A stretch of DNA of 64,000 nt. It comes from Clostridium aciditolerans (GTDB taxonomy: Bacteria > Bacillota > Clostridia > Clostridiales > Clostridiaceae). A program made the translations under genes and the position numbers. Below, one piece after another: positions 34,609 to 42,873 of this stretch. The notes under the pieces were generated by a model. That model was given only the letters and a program-made list of their open reading frames with translations. It made no database searches and was not told the DNA's origin. The stretch spans positions 1 to 64,000 of the forward strand of contig NZ_JAEEGB010000037.1 of the NCBI RefSeq assembly GCF_016316925.1, given 5' to 3'. Positions within the stretch are counted from its first letter, which is position 1, and each line of letters begins with the position of its first letter.

Positions 34609-35286
34609 TTAAAATTCGCCATTCCACTCCGAATAAAACTGTTTTAAAAATCCTTCCATAAATTCATGTCTTTTAACTGCTAATTCCTTTGCTCTAGCAG
34701 TATTCATCAAATCTTTTAAAAGTAAAAGCTTTTCATAAAAGTGATTTATTGTAGTGCCTTGACTTTTTTTATATTGTTCAAAACTTTCATGATACACTGG
34801 CTTTATATCTGGATTGTATAGCTCCCTTCCTTTATGTCCTCCATATGCAAAAGTTCTTCCTATACCTATAGCTCCAATTGCATCTAGCCTGTCCGCATCC
34901 TGCACTATCATACCTTCAATAGTGCTCATTCCGCCCTTAACCTCCGCTCCTTTAAAAGATATGCCCTTTATAATACTTGCTATATGTTCAATTCTTTTAC
35001 AGTCCACCTTTTGCTTTATCAACCATTCTACGGCAATCCTAGGTCCAATTGTTTCATCTCCATTATAGAACTTCCAATCTGCTATATCATGAAGCAGCGC
35101 GGCTAGCTCTACTGTAAGCAAATCAGCATTTTCATATTTTGAGATATATAAAGCACTTTTCCAAACCCTATAAACATGCCACCAATCATGTCCTGAGCCT
35201 TCCCCTTCTAGTTTTTCTCTTACAAATTCCGCTGTTTCCAAAACTATTCTTCTAAATTCTTTTTCGTTAGCTTTATAAAAGCTCAT
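34609..35286 (-). CDS. HD-domain phosphohydrolase (YedJ-like)
   Basis: A 225-residue HD-superfamily hydrolase. The metal ligands are visible in GHDWWHVYRVWKSA (about 31-44) and LLHDIADWKF (about 63-72), followed by DADRLDAIGAIGIGRTFAYGG (about 130-150). This family (COG1418, YedJ) probably hydrolyses a nucleotide or phosphate monoester. The start at 35286 gives normal spacing to GAGGTGAT; an ATG two codons earlier is also possible. No partner gene indicates the substrate. Confidence 0.82.
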   Translation of the reverse strand: MSFYKANEKEFRRIVLETAEFVREKLEGEGSGHDWWHVYRVWKSALYISKYENADLLTVELAALLHDIADWKFYNGDETIGPRIAVEWLIKQKVDCKRIEHIASIIKGISFKGAEVKGGMSTIEGMIVQDADRLDAIGAIGIGRTFAYGGHKGRELYNPDIKPVYHESFEQYKKSQGTTINHFYEKLLLLKDLMNTARAKELAVKRHEFMEGFLKQFYSEWNGEF

Positions 35287-35354
35287 ATTCATATCACCTC
35301 AGCTTAGCATATGTTATCCGAACTACTCTTTTACTAATTATACCAAAATAATTG

Positions 35355-35386
35355 AATAATAAAATAATAAAATAATAAAATAATAA
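35355..35386. repeat. Four-copy 8-bp tandem repeat
   Basis: The unit AATAATAA occurs four times without interruption, ending exactly before the stop codon of the patatin gene on the opposite strand. It is prone to slippage and may vary between strains. Confidence 0.7.
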
Positions 35387-36304
35387 TTAAGTCCTATATT
35401 TTTTTATATATTGTTGAAAATCCCATGAATTTAAAAATTTTTCTGCACTTTTATAACCAGAATCAAACAGTTTAATTTTCATCTCCTTTGACAGGTTAAA
35501 TTGAGTAGTTTGCACACCTAATGTTGGAATAAATATAGTTCTAACAGCATCTTTATCCCTAATATATATATCTTCATTTTTTTCTATCATTGTATCAAAT
35601 ATATCAAATATAAAAGCTGAAAAATCTGTTTTTCCCTCTGCAGTGTTACTGACCTTCTTGCTAACTAATTTAAATCCAAATGTAGGCCATTTTGGTACAC
35701 CATATACATCGAAAATCCAAATCGGAAACTTGCTCAAAATTCCTCCATCGACTATATAGCTAACTTTACCTTTATAATAAAGTTTTACTGGTTTAAAATA
35801 AAATGGAATGCTTATACTCATTCTTATAGCTTCTGCAATCTTAAGCTCCATAGGATTAATGCCATAATTTTTTATATCATCTGGAAGTACCAACATTTTT
35901 CTCTGTGTTATGTCAGAGGCTATAACTTTGAGCCTTGATTTTCCATTCTCGCTTACATCCTTAAACTTAACCTTACCTTTTTCCGCTAACAATTCTCCAA
36001 TAAACTCTTCCAAAGGGTCTCCAGAATGAATTCCTTTACTTTTAAAAAGATTTATGGGCTTGTTTATTGTAGATATTATATTTATTTTATTTTTGTCAAG
36101 AAACTTTGTGCAATCAATATTCATTAGTATTTTTTTTAGTTCAATAGCTTTGTACCCTGCCGCCAAAAGTGCTGCTACAATTGATCCTGACGAAGTACCT
36201 GCAACATAATTCCAATCATATCCCTTATCTTCTAAGCAACATGCAGCGCCTACTAAACCTATAAACTTCATTCCACCGCCCTCAAAAACAGCATCAATCT
36301 TCAT
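35387..36304 (-). CDS. Patatin-like phospholipase
   Basis: A 305-residue esterase of the RssA/patatin family. The oxyanion-hole motif is GGGMKFIG (about 9-16), the nucleophile serine is in AGTSSGS (about 35-41) and the catalytic Asp is in VDGGIL (about 187-192), the usual Ser-Asp dyad. There is no signal peptide, so it is cytoplasmic or membrane-associated and probably acts on lipids. The ATG follows GAGGTGATAG. Confidence 0.87.
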   Translation of the reverse strand: MKIDAVFEGGGMKFIGLVGAACCLEDKGYDWNYVAGTSSGSIVAALLAAGYKAIELKKILMNIDCTKFLDKNKINIISTINKPINLFKSKGIHSGDPLEEFIGELLAEKGKVKFKDVSENGKSRLKVIASDITQRKMLVLPDDIKNYGINPMELKIAEAIRMSISIPFYFKPVKLYYKGKVSYIVDGGILSKFPIWIFDVYGVPKWPTFGFKLVSKKVSNTAEGKTDFSAFIFDIFDTMIEKNEDIYIRDKDAVRTIFIPTLGVQTTQFNLSKEMKIKLFDSGYKSAEKFLNSWDFQQYIKKYRT

Positions 36305-36619
36305 ACTTCTATCACCTCGTTATAAAATATGATTTAATATACATATAAATAACAAGACTATAGAAGTTTTTAATGCTATAACCTTACTATTTTTTATACA
36401 TGCAGATTAATCCCGCTATATTTAAAATTATTCCAATAATATTTATCCGATGTCTACCGCCACTAATATCCCAACTCACTCTGTGTAAGCGATTCGTACC
36501 ATATCGGCATTCTGTATAAGTGATATATACTCTTTATATAATAATCCTATTAGAATAATATTTGTACCTAGCGGAAAACTATTGATAAATATATATATCT
36601 AATGCAAGGAGGATTTATT
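36305..36619. other. Divergent intergenic region with a partial repeat copy
   Basis: About 315 bp between the divergent patatin and 36620 genes. It holds the half copy of the dispersed element (36439-36496) and otherwise AT-rich promoter sequence. No additional gene is seen. Confidence 0.5.
36439..36496 (-). repeat. Dispersed element, right-half copy
   Basis: Read on the minus strand, this begins CGAATCGCTTACACAGAGTG and ends CATCGGATAAATAT, closely matching 32780-32837 (CGAATCGCTTTCACAGAGTG ... CATCGGATAAAAAT). The left arm and the terminator-like hairpin are absent. Confidence 0.6.
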
Positions 36620-37069
36620 ATGAAAGTAGAAGCTTATTTTAGAGGCATTAAAAGTGCAAATGATGCAGCTGCAAAGCTTAAAAGTAAAGGGTTTAATAAT
36701 GCAGTAGTAGATATAAACGATCACTATGAAGATTTTAATAGCGGTGTTAAACCAATATTGCCTGGAAATGAAAACGCGCCAAATCTTTCAAGGATGGTTC
36801 TAAACTCAGGTCCATACATTGAAGACCCTTCTAAAAACCCTTTAAACGCTGCAAGCCCTATGGTAAGCGGTATGGGAGGATTTGAAGAAATTACAGATGT
36901 TAACTATAAACTTACTATGGAGGTAGATGAAAATAACGAAGAGCAGGTAGAGAAAATGTTAAAAGAAATGGGTGGTACCCTTAAAAGTCCAAATTTAGAT
37001 TTGCCTCATAGATTGGAAGACATTCATCTTGATACAAGAGATTTAGATCTTAATACTATGGACACCTAA
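36620..37069 (+). CDS. Conserved hypothetical protein, possibly stress related
   Basis: A 149-residue soluble protein. The N-terminus MKVEAYFRGIKSANDAAAKL with KGFNNAVVDIND resembles the start of general-stress/YflT-like domains that use a beta-alpha-beta fold. The middle is rich in Asn, Pro and Gly, and a second beta-rich segment (KLTMEVDENNEEQVEKML) precedes an acidic tail. It begins at the ATG behind AAGGAGGAT. I do not recognise a specific family, and no neighbour suggests its role. Confidence 0.6.
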   Translation: MKVEAYFRGIKSANDAAAKLKSKGFNNAVVDINDHYEDFNSGVKPILPGNENAPNLSRMVLNSGPYIEDPSKNPLNAASPMVSGMGGFEEITDVNYKLTMEVDENNEEQVEKMLKEMGGTLKSPNLDLPHRLEDIHLDTRDLDLNTMDT

Positions 37070-37087
37070 ACTAAGTATTTAACTTAA

Positions 37088-37135
37088 TATAGGATTACAA
37101 GGCCTAAAGTCGACTTTATGTCTTGTAATCCTATA
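37088..37135. terminator. Bidirectional terminator
   Basis: TATAGGATTACAAG (37088-37101) pairs perfectly with CTTGTAATCCTATA (37122-37135), and the loop contains the further palindrome AAAGTCGACTTT. It separates convergent genes. Confidence 0.85.
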
Positions 37136-37140
37136 TCAAA

Positions 37141-37551
37141 TTATTTAATTATAAGATATAATTCCCTATCTTCTTTAGAAATTCTCTTTTCTAATAAATT
37201 AATTATCTCAATAGATTGAATTTTAAAGTCACTTAAATTATTAATTATCTTAGTTTTAGTGTTAAACTGATTTTTGAAAACAGTAAAAGATTGGCATAAA
37301 TTTCCCATCTCTTTTATATAATCATTTGCCATCTTTTTTATTTTAGCATCTTTGCTGTTCAGTAGTTCAGGATATAAAAACTTATCTTCTGTGTCTAAGT
37401 GTATTTTTAATTTTCCGGCAAGTAAACTTATATGTTTTGCTATTTCACTTGAATCCTCTTGAAAATTTGTTTTTTTAACTAAATTTTTAATTATTCCTAT
37501 ATCTTCTGAAATATCAGTATGTTGTCTTTTTAAACTTTCTATGTTAGCCAT
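37141..37551 (-). CDS. Hemerythrin HHE-domain-like protein
   Basis: A 136-residue helical protein. It has an early LKRQHTDISEDI and a middle KIHLDTEDKFLYPELL (about 49-64), the H...HxxxE pattern of hemerythrin-like domains, but the C-terminal half has few histidines (only KEDRELY). It may bind a di-iron site weakly or be a degenerate member. Start at the ATG 37549-37551 behind GGGTGATT. Likely an oxygen/NO-related sensor or iron-binding protein by analogy. Confidence 0.65.
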   Translation of the reverse strand: MANIESLKRQHTDISEDIGIIKNLVKKTNFQEDSSEIAKHISLLAGKLKIHLDTEDKFLYPELLNSKDAKIKKMANDYIKEMGNLCQSFTVFKNQFNTKTKIINNLSDFKIQSIEIINLLEKRISKEDRELYLIIK

Positions 37552-37656
37552 ATAAATCACCCTTCTTAACTAATTTTTATTGATTTTCCCTCTATATCCA
37601 AATGATAACACCTTTTAATAAAAATTCCCGTAACATTAGTTACATAACAAAATAAA

Positions 37657-37685
37657 AAAGTACCAAATAATATATTTGATACCTT
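37657..37685 (-). terminator. Terminator of the thioesterase gene
   Basis: On the minus strand AAGGTATCAAATA pairs with TATTTGGTACTTT (two wobbles), followed by a T-run. Confidence 0.75.
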
Positions 37686-37703
37686 TGCTTAGATAGTATG
37701 TTT

Positions 37704-38117
37704 TTATTTTAATCTACAAAAGTTTTCCCAAAAGTTTATATGCTTTTTCTTTATGTTAACTATTTTAAATTCCTTATTTACAAATGCATGTGTTGTTTTT
37801 CCTTTTGCTAGAAGCTTGTTGTCTCTTTCTCTTATCACATTATAATTAAAAATAACCTTTACTGGAGAAAGTTCTTCTATAAAAGTTTGTATTATTATAT
37901 CATCTTCATATTTTGCACCTTCGCTATATTTACAATAGCTTTCTACTAAAGGAAGCAATACTCCTTCTTCTTCCATCTGGCTATATGAAATTCCTGTTTC
38001 TAAGATAAAATCACTTCTGCCAACTTCAAACCATGGATAATAATTTGAATGATGAACTATACCCATCTGATCTGTCTCCACATATCTAACTTTTAATTTA
38101 CTTTCACTTATGTACAT
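37704..38117 (-). CDS. Acyl-CoA thioesterase, YbgC/4HBT family
   Basis: A 137-residue hot-dog-fold thioesterase. The signature VRYVETDQMGIVHHSNYYPW (about 10-29) contains the catalytic Asp16 and conserved His-Asn-Tyr, followed by FEVGRSDFI. It hydrolyses short or branched acyl-CoA esters. Substrate is unknown. It is divergently transcribed from the Lon-like protease gene and is a single-gene unit with its own terminator. Confidence 0.87.
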   Translation of the reverse strand: MYISESKLKVRYVETDQMGIVHHSNYYPWFEVGRSDFILETGISYSQMEEEGVLLPLVESYCKYSEGAKYEDDIIIQTFIEELSPVKVIFNYNVIRERDNKLLAKGKTTHAFVNKEFKIVNIKKKHINFWENFCRLK

Positions 38118-38294
38118 CTAGTATTCCACCTTCTTCTATATATTTGTATATATTATACATTTTACTACTTTATAATGTTTTGTCTATATAATTGATTTAT
38201 TAAAAACTGTTTCCATATATACATAATCTTCATATTATAATAGCAGTATATGCAAAATTAATCATCATCTATTTATCACTTTGGAGGTGTAAGC

Positions 38295-40688
38295 ATGTCA
38301 AATCACCTAAAATTAAATATTGAGGATTTACAACTGGAATTTCATGAACTCTCTCAATTTGAGACCACTAAAGACATACATCCTTATAAAAACATAATAG
38401 GTCAAAAACGGGCTGTTGAATCTATAGATTTAGGTCTTCTTATGGATAAAAAAGAGTATAATCTATATATTTCCGGGCCTAATGGCACCGGTAAAACCAG
38501 CTATATTATAGATAAAATAGAAGAGTATGCAAAAACATTATCAGATCCCTGCGATTGGTGCTATGTTTATAATTTTAGAGATAGTAACAAACCCCTTGCA
38601 CTCTCCCTTCCAACTGGAACTGCACCTAAATTTAAAGAAGCCCTAAATAAATTTATTAATGAACTTTTTAAAAAAGTCCCTTCATCTTTTGACAATAGAA
38701 GCTATGAAAATGAAAAAAGAAAAATAGTTGAAAAATACGAAACACTCCTATTGGAACTTTCAAATATAATACATGAAGAATCAGCTAAAAGAAATTTCAC
38801 TGTAAAACATGATGAAAATAGAAACTTTATTTTCATTCCCCTAAGCAACGGTAAAAAGATGGATATTGATTACTACAATGAATTGTCACCACAAGACAAA
38901 TCCGCAATAAATACAGCTTCTAACGAACTAAAAATGCTTTCCTTTGAAATTTTAAAAGAAATGAGTAATTTGAATAAACAAATGTTAGAAGAACTTAAAA
39001 ACTTAGACAACAAAATATCAAAAAGTATTATATCTGAACAAATAGAAAGTCTAAAAAATATTTATGGTTCTACCCCTAAAGTTATCAACTATTTAAATAT
39101 GCTAGAATTAGATATTATTCAAAACATTAATGCTTTTTTTGATGAAGCTGATGAGGAATCACTTCAAAATGAAAATAATAAAACCTCTAATAACGAAGAA
39201 CCATTAAAGTTTTCAAAACACTTTTTTAAAAGATACGATGTAAAAATAATTGTTTCAAACAAAAAAGATGCAGGTGCGCCTGTTGTTTATGAAGATTTGC
39301 CTTCTTATAATAGTATTTTTGGCAAAATAGAATATGAAAACATAGAAGGCAATACAATTACTGATTTTTCAATGATTCGCCCCGGTAGTCTCCATCTTGC
39401 TAATGGCGGATTCTTATTAGTTAATGCCGAACAACTTTTGGCCAACCCTAGCTCCTGGAACACTTTAAAAAGATGTTTAAAGTTAGAAAGGGTATTTATT
39501 CAAAATTCAAGAAATAACATGGAGCTTTTTCCTATAATAACCTTAGCACCTGAATCAATTCCGTTGAAAGTGAAGATTATTCTTATTGGTAGTAGCTCTA
39601 CCTATTATTTATTATCACATCATGATTACGATTTTAATAAATTTTTTAAAATAAAAGCTGAGTTTGACAATCAAATTGAGAATAGTAAAACTACTATAGA
39701 AAATATTCTAGGTTTTATAAATAATTATATTAGTGAAAATAACTTAATTCATATAAACAGAGAAGGGATAAAGGAGCTATTAAAATATTCCTGTAGATTA
39801 TCTGAAAATAAAAATTATTTTACTGCTTATATGAATAAGCTCTTAGAGGTTATTGATGTATCTAGTATCTTTGCTAAAAATAAGAACTCTAACTTTGTGG
39901 ATGAAAATGATATAAAAAAATCTATCCACGAACTACATGGCATGCATGGACTAGTTAAAGAAAAAATTTTGAGAATGTACAGAGAAGGAAAATATGTGAT
40001 AGACCTAAAAAATTCTAAGATTGGCGAAATTAACGGCTTATCTGTTATGGACTTTGGCGATTGTACAGTTGGGCAACAGCATAAAATAACTGTCACTACT
40101 TTTGCAGGTAATAGCGGAGTTACAAATATTGAAAGGGAGGTGGAAATGAGCGGCAGTATTCATAGTAAAGGAGTTATGATTTTATCAGGATTTATAGGTG
40201 AGTTTATAGGTCAAAATACTTTCTTATCTTTTAACGCTAAAATAGTATTTGAACAGCTTTATTCTGGAATAGATGGCGACAGCGCCTCTGCTGCAGAACT
40301 ATTAGCACTTATATCTAGCCTCAGTGACATACCTATAAAGCAAAGCATATCTATAACGGGGTCAGTTAATCAGAAAGGTAAAATACAACCTATTGGTGGA
40401 GTAAATGATAAAATAGAAGGATTCTTTGATATATGCAAAATTTATGGTTTAGACGGGACTTATGGAGTAGTAATACCTAGTAAGAATATTAACAACCTAG
40501 TATTAGACCACAGAGTATTAGATGCAGTAAATAAAGATCTTTTTCACATATATTCTGCAAGTACAATTGAAGACTGTATTGAAATACTATTTGACTTCAC
40601 TGGAATAGAAATGGGGGGTACTCCTGTCATTGATTTTATAAAATATCGTATTTTAAGTAAAATCGGAAAATATAGATGCTTATTATAA
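38295..40688 (+). CDS. Lon-like ATP-dependent protease (COG1067 type)
   Basis: A 797-residue protease with an N-terminal AAA-type ATPase (Walker A GPNGTGKTS, 61-69), a long coiled insertion (about 125-290), and a C-terminal Lon protease domain. The Ser-Lys dyad is in GIDGDSASAAELLAL and GGVNDKIEGFF. This lineage (LonB-like, AAA_32) lacks the canonical Lon N-domain and is often sporulation- or stress-linked in clostridia. It probably degrades unfolded or regulatory proteins in the cytoplasm. The start is the ATG after GGAGGTGTAAGC. Confidence 0.88.
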   Translation: MSNHLKLNIEDLQLEFHELSQFETTKDIHPYKNIIGQKRAVESIDLGLLMDKKEYNLYISGPNGTGKTSYIIDKIEEYAKTLSDPCDWCYVYNFRDSNKPLALSLPTGTAPKFKEALNKFINELFKKVPSSFDNRSYENEKRKIVEKYETLLLELSNIIHEESAKRNFTVKHDENRNFIFIPLSNGKKMDIDYYNELSPQDKSAINTASNELKMLSFEILKEMSNLNKQMLEELKNLDNKISKSIISEQIESLKNIYGSTPKVINYLNMLELDIIQNINAFFDEADEESLQNENNKTSNNEEPLKFSKHFFKRYDVKIIVSNKKDAGAPVVYEDLPSYNSIFGKIEYENIEGNTITDFSMIRPGSLHLANGGFLLVNAEQLLANPSSWNTLKRCLKLERVFIQNSRNNMELFPIITLAPESIPLKVKIILIGSSSTYYLLSHHDYDFNKFFKIKAEFDNQIENSKTTIENILGFINNYISENNLIHINREGIKELLKYSCRLSENKNYFTAYMNKLLEVIDVSSIFAKNKNSNFVDENDIKKSIHELHGMHGLVKEKILRMYREGKYVIDLKNSKIGEINGLSVMDFGDCTVGQQHKITVTTFAGNSGVTNIEREVEMSGSIHSKGVMILSGFIGEFIGQNTFLSFNAKIVFEQLYSGIDGDSASAAELLALISSLSDIPIKQSISITGSVNQKGKIQPIGGVNDKIEGFFDICKIYGLDGTYGVVIPSKNINNLVLDHRVLDAVNKDLFHIYSASTIEDCIEILFDFTGIEMGGTPVIDFIKYRILSKIGKYRCLL

Positions 40689-40689
40689 G

Positions 40690-40803
40690 TGTGGCTACTC
40701 CCCTAGATAAGGGCCTCCCTAAAGGATAACGCCTTCTAAGTACTAAAGACACTAGGAAGCCTGTTAATAAGCTTCAGATGGAGCTTTAAAACTCCATCTG
40801 AAA
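40690..40803 (-). repeat. Dispersed element, variant copy
   Basis: On the minus strand it carries the hairpin TTCAGATGGAG (40802-40792) with CTCCATCTGAA (40783-40773), then CTTAGAAGGCGTTATCC (40741-40725), matching the joint at 32698-32714 with one mismatch. The long second hairpin has diverged. Like the copy at 32.7 kb it lies between convergent genes and probably acts as a terminator. Confidence 0.55.
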
Positions 40804-41979
40804 TTAAGAATCCTCTTTATAACACTCAAGCTCTTCTACTAAAATAATTTTACAAATAGATATTATAATATTATCTTCAATAACAACAAAGCCTTCTCCT
40901 ACTGCAGTTATTTTTTTACAATTAATGTGTCTAAAGTCTGCATTTCCTTTTGTTTGTATAAAAACTCTTTTTCCTATTATAGTATAGAGATAGCTCTGTA
41001 ATTCTCCTCCACCATAATGTTCTTTTTTATTAAAATAAACATTTTTAACAAAAGCAACATAGTCTTTTTCATCACATTGTATTGCCACTATTTCTTTTAT
41101 ACATAATACTATTGTGGCATTTGCTTCTGTTTTTAATTTTACAGTATCACTACTTATCTCTAATATAATAACGTTACATATTATACTTCTTATAGGGTCT
41201 GAAATGGCTATGTTGATCTTTCTATTAATCAATACTTTTAGTATTTTTTTAAATTGAAGTTCATCATTATATATATATCTTTCTTTTATAAACTTATCGT
41301 CAGCTTCCTTATCTGACATTTTTTCATTATTATTTAAATTAAAATCACTGCTTTTTTTATCTTCATTAAACTTGTTGTATTTATGATTGCCATCTTCAGT
41401 ATCTTCTTTAATAACATTTCTGTCAGTATTATTTTTACGTAGCTGATGATTATCTTGAACCTTTTTTACATTACATCCCTTACAATTCTTACACTCATCA
41501 TCAAACTTGTTACATTTATGATTACCATCTTCATTATGCTTTTCTTCAATAATATTTCTGTCAGTATTATTTTTATGCAGCTGATGATTATCTTGAACCT
41601 TTTTTGCATTGCCTTCCTTACGCTCACTTTTCACATTATGCTTATCATCATCAGTATTATTTTTACGTACCTGATGATTACCTTGAACATTTTTTGCATT
41701 ACCTTCCTTATGCTCACTTTTCACATTATGCTTATCATCATTAAAAGCAAGTGATTTAAATTTTTTAAAAATTTCTTCTTTTATCTCGTCTCTAAAACCT
41801 TCTATTTCATCACCTCTTTCATCATCTCTAAAACCTTCTCTTTCCTCGTCTCTTAAACCTTCTCTTTTCCTGTGATGTCTTTTGCTGTGATTCTGATTAT
41901 TATATTCATCCATATACTGAGGAAGTACATAAAAAAGAAGGTCTACTAATTTGTCTGTATTATTTCTTGACCTTGACAA
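40804..41979 (-). CDS. Asn/Lys/His-rich repeat protein, possibly spore surface
   Basis: A 391-residue protein in three parts. Residues 1-80 are very charged (KRHHRKREGLRDEEREGFRD). Residues about 80-215 hold degenerate repeats of about 33 residues built on DDKHNVKSE, EGNAKKVQ and DNHQLRKNNTD. Residues about 230-391 form a regular domain with VFIQTKGNADFRHINC and VGEGFVVIEDNIIISI, perhaps two related beta-rich halves. The style resembles clostridial spore coat proteins such as CotB-like ones, but this is inference. It starts at TTG behind GGAGGTAT. Confidence 0.6.
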   Translation of the reverse strand: MSRSRNNTDKLVDLLFYVLPQYMDEYNNQNHSKRHHRKREGLRDEEREGFRDDERGDEIEGFRDEIKEEIFKKFKSLAFNDDKHNVKSEHKEGNAKNVQGNHQVRKNNTDDDKHNVKSERKEGNAKKVQDNHQLHKNNTDRNIIEEKHNEDGNHKCNKFDDECKNCKGCNVKKVQDNHQLRKNNTDRNVIKEDTEDGNHKYNKFNEDKKSSDFNLNNNEKMSDKEADDKFIKERYIYNDELQFKKILKVLINRKINIAISDPIRSIICNVIILEISSDTVKLKTEANATIVLCIKEIVAIQCDEKDYVAFVKNVYFNKKEHYGGGELQSYLYTIIGKRVFIQTKGNADFRHINCKKITAVGEGFVVIEDNIIISICKIILVEELECYKEDS

Positions 41980-42075
41980 AATTATACCTCCATAACTTGC
42001 TAATATATAGTATGAATACTATCCTAAGTTAGTTACGGTATATAATTTTACATTTTAGTAATTGTGTCATTAATT

Positions 42076-42609
42076 CTAAGCTTCATTGAACTTAAACTTT
42101 TTATATATTTCCCAGGTATTATTCCTCCATATATACAAAGATAAATTATCGAAGTATAAATCAAACTCACATTCGTATTGGTTTACATACTCCCAAATTT
42201 CATTAAATTTATCTTGTATTCGTCTGGAAAGTATGGTGCAATGGAATACTCTATCTTTTCCTTCATTCTTTTTAAATTCTATCCATGGAATTTGTGCAAT
42301 TTCATCTATTAGCTCATCATGAACTTGTTTTGCTTCCTCTGATACTTCTACATTCATATAAACTACATCTTGTCTAAACTTGCCAAAGCCCTGTATTTTT
42401 ATAGATGTTTTAATCTTGCTATTAGAAAACTTTTCTAAAACATTTACCATGTCATCTATCTGATCTGTTTCAAAAGGTGCTTTTATTGTAAAATGTGCAG
42501 GAAGCTTTTGACGCTTTTTATTGAATTTACGACATACCTCGCTCGTAATCTTTTCATGAAACTTTAAAGCATCACCTTCAATATTACATACTAACACATA
42601 TCTCTCCAT
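42076..42609 (-). CDS. 2H phosphoesterase (LigT/2'-5' RNA ligase-like)
   Basis: A 177-residue member of the 2H phosphoesterase family. The two HxT/S motifs are HFTIK (about 39-43) and HCTIL (about 124-128). Such proteins cleave 2',3'-cyclic phosphates or ligate RNA ends; the actual substrate is unknown. The ATG follows AGGGGTTG. The upstream region (42610-42870) contains a 13-nt direct repeat, TTATCCAATAACT, at 42661 and 42709. Confidence 0.8.
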   Translation of the reverse strand: MERYVLVCNIEGDALKFHEKITSEVCRKFNKKRQKLPAHFTIKAPFETDQIDDMVNVLEKFSNSKIKTSIKIQGFGKFRQDVVYMNVEVSEEAKQVHDELIDEIAQIPWIEFKKNEGKDRVFHCTILSRRIQDKFNEIWEYVNQYECEFDLYFDNLSLYIWRNNTWEIYKKFKFNEA

Positions 42610-42660
42610 AAAATATCAACCCCTTATTATCTTTTCTTCATCTTACAATAATTCCGTTAT

Positions 42661-42721
42661 TTATCCAATAACTATCCTCTATAAATATTTTTACCAAAAT
42701 CCCTTTACTTATCCAATAACT
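42661..42721. repeat. 13-nt direct repeat in the ligT/ptsG intergenic region
   Basis: TTATCCAATAACT occurs at 42661-42673 and again at 42709-42721. The 48-bp period is not a whole number of helical turns, so a cooperative operator is not obvious; it may be a local duplication. Confidence 0.5.
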
Positions 42722-42823
42722 GATTAACATTAACACTACTCATCTATAGGAATAGGGGTAAGTGCTCTAACTATTTACTCAGGTGAGAGCCTTATGTGCT
42801 TTTAAGCTTATGTTCTCGAAATA

Positions 42824-42870
42824 AAACAAAAGTAGCATGCGCCTAACTTCAGCACATACTACTTTTGTTT
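42824..42870 (-). terminator. Terminator of ptsG
   Basis: AAACAAAAGTAG (42824-42835) pairs with CTACTTTTGTTT (42859-42870); the stem extends to about 19 bp with two wobbles on the minus-strand RNA. Confidence 0.85.
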
Positions 42871-42873
42871 AAA

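Noticed and set aside
35355-35386. Short tandem repeat as a CRISPR or phase-variation locus
   Set aside because: Units of 8 bp without spacers are not CRISPR, and the repeat lies after the stop codon, not in a promoter or reading frame start.
37141-37551. Classical hemerythrin with a full di-iron ligand set
   Set aside because: Only about half of the expected His/Glu ligands are visible, so I call it hemerythrin-like only.
41446-41754. 102-codon plus-strand frame within the repeat protein gene
   Set aside because: Its hydrophobic repeats are the antisense shadow of the tandem repeats in the minus-strand gene.
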